Assembly: GCA_037157775.1 (NCBI GenBank)
Contig: CP089982.1
Location: 7,343,501-7,407,500, forward strand
From: Sorangiineae bacterium MSr12523
GTDB taxonomy: Bacteria; Myxococcota_A; Polyangia; Polyangiales; Polyangiaceae
DNA length: 64,000 nt
Direction of reading: 5' to 3'
The notes below the pieces were generated by a model. It had not been told where the DNA came from. It saw only the letters and a program-made list of their open reading frames with translations, and ran no database searches. The stretch's first letter is position 1. The number at the start of each line of letters is the position of its first letter. Both the position numbers and the translations under genes were made by a program. Of this stretch, positions 1 to 7,969 are shown piece after piece.

Positions 1-1
1 C

Positions 2-1246
2 GCTCTTTCCTTGCCCGGCAACGGCGCCGAGGTCGCGGGCCGCACCAGCGAAGAGCTCACGCGATTCAGCGCCGTCCCGGCGGAGATGACCATCCACCCG
101 CCCCATTTGCCGAAGCCGAACTCGCACCTCGAGAGCGCGCGCGTGGTGGGTCCCCAGGTGGGCGACCCCTACGTCGACGAATACGGCCGCATCAAAGTGC
201 AATTCCATTGGGATCGCGATGGAAAACACGACGAGAACAGCTCCTGCTGGATCCGCATGATGACCCCCGTCGCCAACTTCGACGAAGGCTTCTGGCAAGC
301 GCACAAAGTCGGTTCCGAGGTCCTCGTCGACTTCATCGACGGCGACATCGACCGCCCCGTCGTCATCGGCGCCGTCTACAACGCCATCGACGCCCAGCCG
401 TACAAAATGCCCGTCGACGTCGCCAATAGCACCTGGAAGACGAAGAGCGTTCCCGGCGGCGGCGGCCACAACGAGATTACGCAGGACAACCACGCCGGCG
501 CGGAGAAGATTTATATCCATGCGCAGCGCAACATGGATGTCACGGTTCAGAATGCGCATACGGAGAACATCGGCGGAAATAAAACCTGCGTGATCGGCAA
601 AGACCGGTCAATCACGATTCACGGATCGCGAACGGCGACGATAGATGGCAACGACACCACGAATGTCGGCGGAAGCCAGACGGCAAGCGCAAAGGGGAAT
701 CAAACGCTGTCGGCGCTTCGCGAGCAATCACTCTCCTCCGGACTTGACCAAAGGATATCATCCAACAAGGATCAGCATCTGTCCGCAAGTATGGATCAAA
801 TCATCTCCTGCGGTCGAAACCAGACAATTTCTTCGCAGGGAGACCAGACCATCACGGCGATATACAATCAAACCATCGACGTGACCGGCGATCGGGAACT
901 CACGGTACGAAGCAACGACAAAGCGACCATCTTCGGCACACACACGTTCCGATGCAATGACCAGGTAACCGTGAACGCCAAGCACATCGATGTCACGGTC
1001 ACTAAGGGATTCACCGTCTGGTGCGGCAAGAAGGCTTACATTGCATTTTCGGAAAAAGGACTAGAAGTCAAAGTCGATGGACCAATCAAATTTACCAATA
1101 GAGAAGGCGCTCATTTGAACCTTCTACGGGACGCAGCAAGACTCGATTCCGAGAACGTATCGATTCATTCAACGAAAGGCACAGTCGACATTACGACCGG
1201 CGGCGGCTGCGTGAACATCAAAGCGCCGACCAACTTGAACACATAA
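2..1246 (+). CDS. Type VI secretion spike protein VgrG/TssI, C-terminal part (5' end outside window)
   Basis: This is the distal part of a VgrG, the trimeric needle tip of the type VI secretion system. The frame is open to the window edge, so the gene starts upstream; the TTG at 11 is not a credible start. Visible residues 40-125 form the gp5-like OB fold, with the family signature GRIKVQFHWDRDG, then WIRMMTP and FIDGDIDRPVVIGAVYN. Residues 150-320 are a run of short repeats rich in N-Q-T-I, T-V and G-N, as in the gp5-type triangular beta-helix. No separate effector domain follows the helix, so cargo probably comes from the neighbours. It leads a tightly spaced cluster whose next gene begins 10 bp downstream. 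Confidence 0.93.
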   Translation, partial: ALSLPGNGAEVAGRTSEELTRFSAVPAEMTIHPPHLPKPNSHLESARVVGPQVGDPYVDEYGRIKVQFHWDRDGKHDENSSCWIRMMTPVANFDEGFWQAHKVGSEVLVDFIDGDIDRPVVIGAVYNAIDAQPYKMPVDVANSTWKTKSVPGGGGHNEITQDNHAGAEKIYIHAQRNMDVTVQNAHTENIGGNKTCVIGKDRSITIHGSRTATIDGNDTTNVGGSQTASAKGNQTLSALREQSLSSGLDQRISSNKDQHLSASMDQIISCGRNQTISSQGDQTITAIYNQTIDVTGDRELTVRSNDKATIFGTHTFRCNDQVTVNAKHIDVTVTKGFTVWCGKKAYIAFSEKGLEVKVDGPIKFTNREGAHLNLLRDAARLDSENVSIHSTKGTVDITTGGGCVNIKAPTNLNT

Positions 1247-1256
1247 TTCGGCATTC

Positions 1257-2249
1257 ATGAATTTCGTCAACAACACGCCTTGGCAAGCACGATTCCATTT
1301 CGGGAGTGCAGGCCAGGAAGTCAATGTGGCGTCGGTGGTGGCGCGCGCAACGTTCCAGCTCGTGAGCCCGACGATGCTGGTGCCGGCAAACGATCCATGG
1401 CCAGTCTTCGCTGCTCCGATACATACGATATTCGGCACCTTTCCCGCAGACAGTTCACCGAATCGAGTTGGATGCGACTTGATCGCCCTGGGCACGGCCA
1501 CGTCTAGAACCCCCGTTACATGGCTCAACGCCCGAGTCCGCGCAGGGAACTTCGCAAGCGAGATTCTGGTCGTCGGGGATCGCGTATGGACAAAAAGGGG
1601 AGGTACACTTGCCGCGAGCGCGCCACGTGCTTTCACGGAGATGCCCATCAATTGGTCGCGAGCTCTCGGGGGAACTCTCCTTCAGGACGGGCAATCCGTA
1701 CCCGATCCGCTCAATCCCGAAGGCCGCGGCGCTTACTTGACAGAAATGGACGCGGTCGACAATCCGCTTCCGAATCTCATGGACCCCTGCCAGCCTATTT
1801 CGTCTTGGGATGACCGGCTCTTGCCGGTCGCGTGGGGCCCAATCAGCAATGCTCCCGCTTGGCAAATGGCGGCATGGCTCATGGAACGAAATCGACTACG
1901 GCGGCCATCGCCTACGGAGGCAGAGTGCTTTCAACGCGCGGCAGAGTGCTTCATGTGCGCCGCTCCGCCACGGAATCTGATGCAAAGACTCGAAATCGAC
2001 GACCCCGTGAGTATCGAGTTCGGAGATACTGTCGCATCGTTTCGAGTGCCGCGTCTGGCCCTCGCGTTGGACGCAGAGATTGGGACCGAACGGGTCACCT
2101 ACCCCTTGACCTTCAGCGGCCTATGGATCTTGCTGGACGCCAAACTGGTCATTTTTACATTACAAACTGTATTTCGATACGCGCTGCGGCCCTATGATGT
2201 GCGAACCGCAATCCTGCGTGAAACAAGCCCCGCCATCAACGGCGGATGA
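1257..2249 (+). CDS. DUF2169 family protein, T6SS adaptor-like (copy 1)
   Basis: 330 residues. The opening with NNTPWQA and a long central segment (W, RALGG, DPLNPEGRG, LPNLMDP, then PVAWGPI) are DUF2169 hallmarks. DUF2169 proteins are encoded beside VgrG and PAAR-like genes in many Gram-negative bacteria and are thought to help load cargo on the spike; that role is family knowledge and is not shown here. No signal peptide or membrane segment is visible, consistent with a cytoplasmic loading factor. It starts 10 bp after vgrG and ends 6 bp before the next gene, so it is almost certainly co-transcribed. A second, longer DUF2169 gene lies at 3152-4375. Confidence 0.85.
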   Translation: MNFVNNTPWQARFHFGSAGQEVNVASVVARATFQLVSPTMLVPANDPWPVFAAPIHTIFGTFPADSSPNRVGCDLIALGTATSRTPVTWLNARVRAGNFASEILVVGDRVWTKRGGTLAASAPRAFTEMPINWSRALGGTLLQDGQSVPDPLNPEGRGAYLTEMDAVDNPLPNLMDPCQPISSWDDRLLPVAWGPISNAPAWQMAAWLMERNRLRRPSPTEAECFQRAAECFMCAAPPRNLMQRLEIDDPVSIEFGDTVASFRVPRLALALDAEIGTERVTYPLTFSGLWILLDAKLVIFTLQTVFRYALRPYDVRTAILRETSPAINGG

Positions 2250-2255
2250 GGAACC

Positions 2256-3155
2256 ATGCCTTTTTCTTGTCCGATCGTGAGCAAGTGGTGTCTCGTCTTC
2301 GGCTTCGACTTGCACGAAGCATTGGGACCGCTCGGTATCCATCCCTGGCAGCGATGGATTTCCATATCCACCGCTCGATGGCTTGGTGGCGATTCTCAAT
2401 CTTCATCGGTTTTTGGTGATGGCAATGGTTTCTTGAAGCGCGGAAGCGATACGCGCTACCTACGTCCGCATATTTGTCTTAGCAACGCGGCTCCTCCGAT
2501 CTCGTTTTTCTGGGACAGCGGGCTCATTATCCCCAACATACTGCTAGGGGCCACCAAGACAATATGGGGTCCTTACTCCATCAAGGCCAACATTACGGAC
2601 AAGGGAGACAACCCAGCTGTTCACTTGCCTCTACTGAACGTGGGGGTCGATCTTGCAATTGCCAGTTCAACGGTTTGCTCCAAACCGTTCGATCTCCCAA
2701 GCACAGTATCGATACAACTGGCCAGCTCCGTCCTGCTCGGCATGACGATTGGAGATCTCGTCGGCAATGCAAGCAACATGTTGTTGGACTCGATTCTCTC
2801 GATGTTCTTGAGTCTAGGGCTTGGACACTCGATGAACGGGTTGCACCGGCTGCTGACGAACCCCAAAAGAGGCCCGGCGCTCCGCTCGCTCGGTGAAAAA
2901 TTGGCGCCTATCCTCAGTAGCGAGATGGCCGAGGGAAAGATTTCGCAAACGTTCTTGCGCGAGTTCATCATCAAAGGGATCGGCGACATCATGAAGGACG
3001 GCCACTACGTTTCGCATGGTCTGCACGACGGGGCCATGAAGCTCGTCGAAGCGTTGGGCGAACGGATCTCCGGAAACGTCAACGATGCCTCCGATCGAAT
3101 AGCCCGTGGCGGGCTGTCTGCCTTTCTCTCGCCGGTGGGAGGGTCCGTTCGATGA
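2256..3155 (+). CDS. T6SS-cluster protein between two DUF2169 genes, possible PAAR-like tip or cargo
   Basis: 299 residues, family not recognised with certainty. The N-terminal ~130 residues are beta-rich with spaced prolines and histidines (FGFDLHEALGPLGIHPW, then RYLRPHICLSNAAPP and DNPAVHLPLLNVG), an arrangement that recalls PAAR-like tip proteins found beside DUF2169. Residues ~150-195 are hydrophobic (VLLGMTIGDLVGN to ILSMFLSLGLGHS) and the last 100 are helical. A PAAR-like head joined to a small pore-like or helical cargo region would fit the layout, but this is inference. The stop overlaps the next DUF2169 start by 4 bp, implying coupled translation. Confidence 0.55.
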   Translation: MPFSCPIVSKWCLVFGFDLHEALGPLGIHPWQRWISISTARWLGGDSQSSSVFGDGNGFLKRGSDTRYLRPHICLSNAAPPISFFWDSGLIIPNILLGATKTIWGPYSIKANITDKGDNPAVHLPLLNVGVDLAIASSTVCSKPFDLPSTVSIQLASSVLLGMTIGDLVGNASNMLLDSILSMFLSLGLGHSMNGLHRLLTNPKRGPALRSLGEKLAPILSSEMAEGKISQTFLREFIIKGIGDIMKDGHYVSHGLHDGAMKLVEALGERISGNVNDASDRIARGGLSAFLSPVGGSVR

Positions 3156-4375
3156 CGCAAGGACCTCTCCTCTCCTTGCTCGACTACACCGACGCGCCGA
3201 ATGATACGTCGATCCTCCACGTTTTCGCGAAACGCACGTACACCTTTGCTCCCGGACATCGTCCCATTGTAGCTCCACTGCAAGTGCCTTTGCACCTTGA
3301 CGCCGAATATCATCCGCCCACCGGGCAGGGTGATGAAGGCGCGCCACGGACCGATTGCGACATCTTCTGTCTCCGGAAAGCAGGCACCGACGTCGTCGTT
3401 CAAGGAAGCGCCCACTCCACGAAAGGTCCCGTACCTTGCATGGACGTCGGCGTCAGCATCTTGGGAACGAGAGAGCCGGAGCGCGCGGGGCGCCGCATTC
3501 GCGTGACCGGAGATCGACACGCGGAGTACCGCGGCAACGGCAACCACGTCGTGTTCTCACCTCCCGAGTCTTTCGAGAAAATGCCGCTCACGTATGCGCG
3601 CGCATACGGAGGATGCGACCTATGGTCGGCGGCGGATCATCCGGATGAAATGGGCGATTGGCTCGCGAAGCATTCCGCGTTTTCAGGTAGCGAGCTCTCG
3701 CTCTATCGGTATCCACGAAATCCCGCGGGTCGCGGGTTTCTGGTGCATCCTTCGCGCGCGGCATTCGATGCGCTCATGCTTCCGAATCTCGAGTTCCCGG
3801 AGGATATGCTCACTCCCTCGCGGCTCTGTACAGGTGATTTGTACCGCTGGCCAACGGCCCCGTTTCCGGCGGGGTTCGATTGGTTCGACACATCGTGGTT
3901 CCCTCGCCTCGCATTCCTCCTCGCCACGAGCACGCCACATCGATGCGACCCTGCCGACTTCAGCGAAGTACGCGGCGGCGTTGTCCCGCGAGAACTCGTC
4001 GCCAGCACTTCTGTACAAGGCGAATCGGGCTCCAACGCGGGTGCAGCCGGCCGAGATCGCTTTTACCACGGAGCCTCACCGTGGCTGGCCGTCGCCCCGC
4101 TCTCCGGCCGTGAAACCATCGTGCTGTGGGGCATGCACCCTCTGGCGCCGCGCCTGGACGTTCCCCTGCCCGCCGAGACTCCGCAGGTGCTCTTCGAGCT
4201 CCCCAATGGGCGCGTCATCGAGTCCGAGGCTTCGCTCCGCACGGTGGTCGTGCGACCCGATGACGGACAGCTCACAACGGTGTGGGTTGCCCGCCATTGG
4301 GCAGGCCAAGCGCTCACCCCAGCCCAGGCTGTGCGCATTCGCCACGCAGTGCGCTGGCGCGCCCGTTCATCGTGA
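3152..4375 (+). CDS. DUF2169 family protein, T6SS adaptor-like (copy 2)
   Basis: 407 residues. The DUF2169 core is clear: AKRTYTF near the start, PVPCMDVGVSILG, EKMPLTYARAYGG, a NPAGRGF motif and LPNLEFPED. It is longer than copy 1 and has an extra C-terminal ~100 residues ending in a beta-rich segment. Its ATG overlaps the preceding stop (ATGA, 3152-3155). Two different DUF2169 proteins around one unknown protein suggests each serves a separate partner, one for the tip and one for cargo. No signal peptide is visible. Confidence 0.85.
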   Translation: MTQGPLLSLLDYTDAPNDTSILHVFAKRTYTFAPGHRPIVAPLQVPLHLDAEYHPPTGQGDEGAPRTDCDIFCLRKAGTDVVVQGSAHSTKGPVPCMDVGVSILGTREPERAGRRIRVTGDRHAEYRGNGNHVVFSPPESFEKMPLTYARAYGGCDLWSAADHPDEMGDWLAKHSAFSGSELSLYRYPRNPAGRGFLVHPSRAAFDALMLPNLEFPEDMLTPSRLCTGDLYRWPTAPFPAGFDWFDTSWFPRLAFLLATSTPHRCDPADFSEVRGGVVPRELVASTSVQGESGSNAGAAGRDRFYHGASPWLAVAPLSGRETIVLWGMHPLAPRLDVPLPAETPQVLFELPNGRVIESEASLRTVVVRPDDGQLTTVWVARHWAGQALTPAQAVRIRHAVRWRARSS

Positions 4376-4385
4376 GGGAACCAAC

Positions 4386-4928
4386 ATGCCAATGACGAAA
4401 CTCGCCGTCCCGGCCACCATCGACGACTGCACCGTCGCGCTCGCGTCGGGCCGTAGCCTCGAGGTTCGGCGCCCCAGTGGCGACCACGAAATATTGCGCG
4501 TACTCGGAAGTAGCGGACGGATCGAGCTCACCGTCGTCCTCACGGACGCTGGCCCAAAGCTCATTTTCGAGGCCGCCGACATCGAACTTCGAGCGACACA
4601 CGCCGTTTCCGTCGCGTGCGAACGCTTCGATGTACATGCGAGCCAGGAGGCGCGCATCGAGGCGCACCATGCCACCATCGAGACAACGGCGGGCGATATC
4701 GCACTACGCGCAAACGACAACGTGGTCGTCGTCGGCGAGCAGATTCGCCTCAATTGCGACAAACCCGACGAGGTCCCGCCTTGGATGAAGGAAACGCTCG
4801 GGGCTCGACTTCCGGGGCCGAGCGATCTTCTTCCCTCGATTCCCGCCTCCGACATCACGGGCGACGCTGAAGTCGTCGCGAAGTTCGACGACTCGCCTCG
4901 AGCCACGTCCGAAAGCTCGGATTCTTAG
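4386..4928 (+). CDS. Small beta-helix-like T6SS-associated protein (DUF3540-like)
   Basis: 180 residues. The start is the ATG at 4386 with a GAGGG ribosome site about 8 bp upstream; the same frame stays open far upstream only because it shadows the previous gene. Residues 60-130 alternate hydrophobic and polar residues (FEAADIELRATHAVSVACE, ARIEAHHATIETTAGDIAL, NDNVVVVGEQIRLNCD), which reads as a short beta-helix like the VgrG C-terminus and resembles DUF3540 proteins of DUF2169 loci. The acidic, serine-rich tail is probably disordered. It is the last gene of the cluster and is followed by a strong hairpin. Confidence 0.6.
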   Translation: MPMTKLAVPATIDDCTVALASGRSLEVRRPSGDHEILRVLGSSGRIELTVVLTDAGPKLIFEAADIELRATHAVSVACERFDVHASQEARIEAHHATIETTAGDIALRANDNVVVVGEQIRLNCDKPDEVPPWMKETLGARLPGPSDLLPSIPASDITGDAEVVAKFDDSPRATSESSDS

Positions 4929-4955
4929 CGCGACAACGGACAAAATGCTTCCTTC

Positions 4956-4980
4956 CCTCTCCTCGAAAATAGAGGAGAGG
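4956..4980. terminator. Perfect 9-bp hairpin after the T6SS cluster
   Basis: CCTCTCCTC and GAGGAGAGG pair perfectly around a 7-base loop, 27 bp after the stop of the small beta-helix gene and 36 bp before the stop of the convergent polysaccharide lyase. There is no U-tract, so it is a candidate bidirectional or factor-assisted terminator. Confidence 0.45.
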
Positions 4981-5016
4981 AAGAGGAAGGCACTCGTTGC
5001 GAGGATTACGGCCCGC

Positions 5017-5790
5017 TCACCAGCCGTCGGGATCCGCTTCGGCGTACGTCGTGCCGGCGCCGATGTTGTCGTACCAGATTTGGCGCGTGCCTTGATTGCC
5101 GACCAGGCGGCCGTCGTCGTGCCAGCTGTTGGCGTAGAGGCCTACGCGGAAGTCGAATGCGCGGTCGTCCGACACGGTGGTGGCGATGTTGAGGCGCTCG
5201 AAGACTTTGTTGCCGTCGTACCAGACCTTGAAGTAGCCGTTCGACCCGCTCTGCCAATTTACCTGCATTTCGAAGCGGTGCCAGACGCCGGCGGTGACGT
5301 TGGCGACGCCGTTGAAGTTCGTGGTGCGCTGTGCGCAGATGCTCCCCGTCTTGACGCGCGTGTTGAGGCTGGAGCCGTTCAGCCAGACCATGGTGCTGGG
5401 CATCCAGTCGTCACAGCCCGTGTTGGAGAAATCCGCGATGAATTGGGCGATGTTGTAGTTCTGATTGGTGAATTGCCAGTCGCCCTGCAGGCGGAAGGCG
5501 AACCCGTAGAAGCCCATGTCGCCGCGATTGTATACGTCGTTGCGCACCCACTCCGAGTGGTACCGGCCGCTGTAGTTCGGGTCGTACACTTGCATCGCCT
5601 TGAGGGCGGTGGTGCCGTCGTACACGATGTTGGTGACTTGCGAGATGCTTCCATTGTGCTCTGCAAGCGTGGCGCTCCAACCCGACATCGTTCCCGTATT
5701 GTGGAAGATGACCGTTGCAAAGCTCTCGCGGCTGCACAGCATGCAGCCTGCCAGGACGAGACCAGCTCCTAATCCCTTAACACGCGTCAT
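5017..5790 (-). CDS. Secreted polysaccharide lyase of the heparin-lyase-I/PL20-like jelly-roll fold
   Basis: 257 residues. The start at 5790 is preceded by a strong GGAGGG site; the frame reads further upstream but without a ribosome site. Residues 1-25 are a signal peptide (MTRVKGLGAGLVLAGCML). The mature part has the beta-sandwich pattern of Polysacc_lyase proteins: HSEWVRNDVYNRGD, GFAFRLQGDWQF, IAQFIADF, GVWHRFEMQVNW, GYFKVWYDGNKVF, FRVGLYANSWHD and a terminal WYDNI strand. Members cut uronic-acid-containing polysaccharides by beta-elimination outside the cell or in the periplasm. The substrate cannot be read from sequence; glucuronan-like polymers are one option. Confidence 0.72.
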   Translation of the reverse strand: MTRVKGLGAGLVLAGCMLCSRESFATVIFHNTGTMSGWSATLAEHNGSISQVTNIVYDGTTALKAMQVYDPNYSGRYHSEWVRNDVYNRGDMGFYGFAFRLQGDWQFTNQNYNIAQFIADFSNTGCDDWMPSTMVWLNGSSLNTRVKTGSICAQRTTNFNGVANVTAGVWHRFEMQVNWQSGSNGYFKVWYDGNKVFERLNIATTVSDDRAFDFRVGLYANSWHDDGRLVGNQGTRQIWYDNIGAGTTYAEADPDGW

Positions 5791-5832
5791 CTGACCCTCC
5801 TCGATAGTGGTCGCACCGTTGCCGGGGGATAC

Positions 5833-5862
5833 AACGTCGTAATTCGAAGAAGGACCGACGTC
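5833..5862 (-). promoter_or_regulatory. Candidate promoter of the polysaccharide lyase
   Basis: On the minus strand TTGACG and TACGAC are separated by 17 bases, about 45-70 bp upstream of the lyase start. A perfect 10-bp palindrome, TCAAATTTGA (5865-5874), sits just upstream and could be an operator. This is a motif match only. Confidence 0.3.
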
Positions 5863-6077
5863 AATCAAATTTGACACCGGTTTCCAAGCCACCGAAGCGC
5901 CAGCGATTACTATCAATGGGATAGGCACATGTATGCACACGATCCATTCGATCCATTGAGCAAATTTTCGTCTTCACCAGATTCGGTTTTACCAATGCAC
6001 TCAAATGCGCTGCGGGGAGGCATGATACTTTTTGCATAGTTTAAAAACGGCGCGCCGGACGATTTCCACTTGCATGG

Positions 6078-7286
6078 ATGGGCGCGCCCCCGACAATGGC
6101 GCTCATGGCGAGCCGTCTCTACGTCCTCGTTGCCTGCGCGGCCATCGCAGTTTTCCTGCCCTACCCTAGCGAAGCTCCTGAGCCGAATGGGTTCCAGAAA
6201 AGCGCATCCTCGCCTCATTCCGCACCCGCGCAGCCCTCGGCCACCGCAGGGCCCCCGCCCGCGCAGCTCGCGCCGGAGGATCCCGAGCGGCTCGTGCGCC
6301 TCTATGATTTCGGCCCCGCGGCCAATGACAATCCGGTGCTGGCCCGGGTGGATGGCACCTCCATCGAGATTCCAATCAGCGAATTTCGGGCCTACCTAAA
6401 GGCCGAGGTCAGCGAAGAGGAACGCAAAAAGCTGGATACCGCCGGGAGAAGAAAACACCTCGATCGGCTCATCGACGACCTTCTCTTCCTGCGGGACGCC
6501 TATCGCCGCAACATCGACACCCGCGAAAATATGGTCCGCTCACTCGACAGCACACGGCGGCTCTTGCTCATCGAATTTTTGACGCGGGAAGACGTAGGCG
6601 ACAAAGCCAAGTCCGCAGAACATTACGCACTGCTTCAAAGTGCGTTGGAGGACAGATTGTTCGAAAAAGCAGAGGTCATTGTCTCCAATGAGGGATATGC
6701 GCACCTCAAAGATGCGATTGCGCAACACGGCTCGGACAAGGCCGAAGACCTGCCGACCGATATTGCAGCACACCCACTTGCACAATGCGGCGAGATGAAG
6801 GTCACCGTCGGTGATGCGTTTGCGGCGTACGTCGGCCTACCGCCCGCGAAGCGCCCGAATGTCGCCACCCAAGAAGGTGTCTCCAAGCTGCTCAAGCACA
6901 TTCTTACGGACGGCCTCAAAATCAACGAGGCGCGCGCACGCGGAATCGACAAGAGCCGGGCGTACCGCGAAACCGTGGCGGCCAATCGCGCCTCGCTCAC
7001 ACGGATGTGGCTTCAAGATCGCATCACCGCCAAAGCCGCCCAACGAATGAAGGCTCCGGAAACGGAGGCACACCTCCGCAAATGGTACGACGACAACCTG
7101 AAGACCCGTTACACGTACAAGGACGACAAGGGCGTCGAGAAGGTCATGAGCTTCGAGGGCGAGAGACAATCGATCCGCAACGACTACTTCGATACGGTGC
7201 GCGAACAGGTGCGCGCCGAACGGGCCGCCCAGCTCCGCGAAGGTTCCAAAATTGAAATCGACGAACGGCTCCTATCCAGCGGGTAG
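6078..7286 (+). CDS. SurA-like periplasmic chaperone / foldase without an obvious PPIase domain
   Basis: 402 residues; start uncertain among ATGs at 6078, 6096 and 6105. A signal peptide (LYVLVACAAIAVFLP) is followed by a Pro/Ala-rich linker to about residue 65. Residues 85-320 resemble the SurA N-terminal helical domain: VLARVDGTSIEIPISEFRAYL, then helices rich in R, E and K and KLLKHILTDGLKINEARARG. The C-terminal region keeps a PpiC-like flank (YDDNLKTRYTYKD and EREQ-type helices), but I see no complete parvulin core. It probably helps fold exported proteins. It is monocistronic and divergent from the lyase gene. Confidence 0.6.
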   Translation: MGAPPTMALMASRLYVLVACAAIAVFLPYPSEAPEPNGFQKSASSPHSAPAQPSATAGPPPAQLAPEDPERLVRLYDFGPAANDNPVLARVDGTSIEIPISEFRAYLKAEVSEEERKKLDTAGRRKHLDRLIDDLLFLRDAYRRNIDTRENMVRSLDSTRRLLLIEFLTREDVGDKAKSAEHYALLQSALEDRLFEKAEVIVSNEGYAHLKDAIAQHGSDKAEDLPTDIAAHPLAQCGEMKVTVGDAFAAYVGLPPAKRPNVATQEGVSKLLKHILTDGLKINEARARGIDKSRAYRETVAANRASLTRMWLQDRITAKAAQRMKAPETEAHLRKWYDDNLKTRYTYKDDKGVEKVMSFEGERQSIRNDYFDTVREQVRAERAAQLREGSKIEIDERLLSSG

Positions 7287-7365
7287 TCTGTTTCGAATGT
7301 TTCCTCGACTATCGTCCGAAAGGGAAAACCGTTGAGCCGTCGTCCGGTTCCGTCAACGGAGTTTT

Positions 7366-7682
7366 CTAGATTTGCGCGAAGCGTTTATCCAACTTCGCAA
7401 GCTGGCTCGCAAAGCCCAAGGACGACAGCCTCGTAAATTCCGCGTCATGCAGCGGCTCCAAGGCGACCACCATGCGCACGTGTCCTCCCTGACGGAAAAA
7501 CTCCACCTCGATGGTGTTCTCGTAGGGCGGGACCCCAGGCGCGCATCGATGGTGTGCACCTCGACACGGTAGCCTTCGGGCCCGCACCACGACGCGAAGC
7601 CCTCCTTCGTGGTCCATAGCGCCCAGAGCTCCTCGATTCGAGCTTGGTACGTCCGTTCGAAAATGACTTTCGGCGTGCTCAT
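7366..7682 (-). pseudogene. SRPBCC/AHSA1-domain protein, broken by an internal deletion and frameshift
   Basis: The N-terminus starts at an ATG at 7682 (MSTPKVIFERTYQARIEE, then LWALWTTKEGFASWCGPEGY), typical of AHSA1/START-like proteins. At about 7533-7537 the reading frame jumps: the family's C-terminal part (VPPYENTIEVEFF, GGHVRMVVALEP, HDAEFTR, then LDKRFAQI) continues in another frame. Compared with the family, about 40-50 residues between DARLG and VPPYENT are missing. The ATG overlaps the TGA of the upstream ArsR gene, the usual ArsR-AHSA1 arrangement. As written it cannot yield a full domain. Confidence 0.8.
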
Positions 7683-7955
7683 GTTCGTTTTCCTTTCGCG
7701 AGGGCGGCCCCGAAGCGGTCGAGCCGCGCTCCCAGAGGCCGCGGTATTGGGCGAGCCACGCATCGAGCTCGCGAAACGGCTCGGGCCGAAGCGAATAGAG
7801 GCGGCGCTGCCCGTCCGGACGCATGGCCACGAAACCGGCTTCGTGAAGGATGCGCAGGTGCCGGGACACGCCGGATTGGTGGATGCCCGGCTGCTCGACG
7901 ATGCAGCGGCGGGTCGGATCGGTCAGGGATTGAAACGCGTCAAGCGGGCAGTGCG
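7679..7955 (-). pseudogene. ArsR-family regulator, decayed (no start, internal deletion, frameshift)
   Basis: Remnant of the regulator usually paired with AHSA1 genes. LDAFQSLTDPTRR (helix 1) is followed directly by HQSGVSRHLRILHEAGFV, the recognition helix and wing, so about 20 residues were lost in frame near 7891-7896. After YRGLWE a one-base loss (about 7727-7732) shifts frame; in the corrected frame the tail reads ARLDRFGAALAKGKRT and then a TGA overlapping the next ATG. No ATG, GTG or TTG precedes LDAFQ in frame outside the permease gene. Three independent lesions make this a pseudogene. Confidence 0.8.
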
Positions 7956-7969
7956 TATATCGTCTTCGG

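Noticed and set aside
3594-4385. Extension of the small beta-helix gene upstream over the second DUF2169 gene
   Set aside because: The extension is Arg/Ser-rich shadow sequence. The ATG at 4386 has a good ribosome site.
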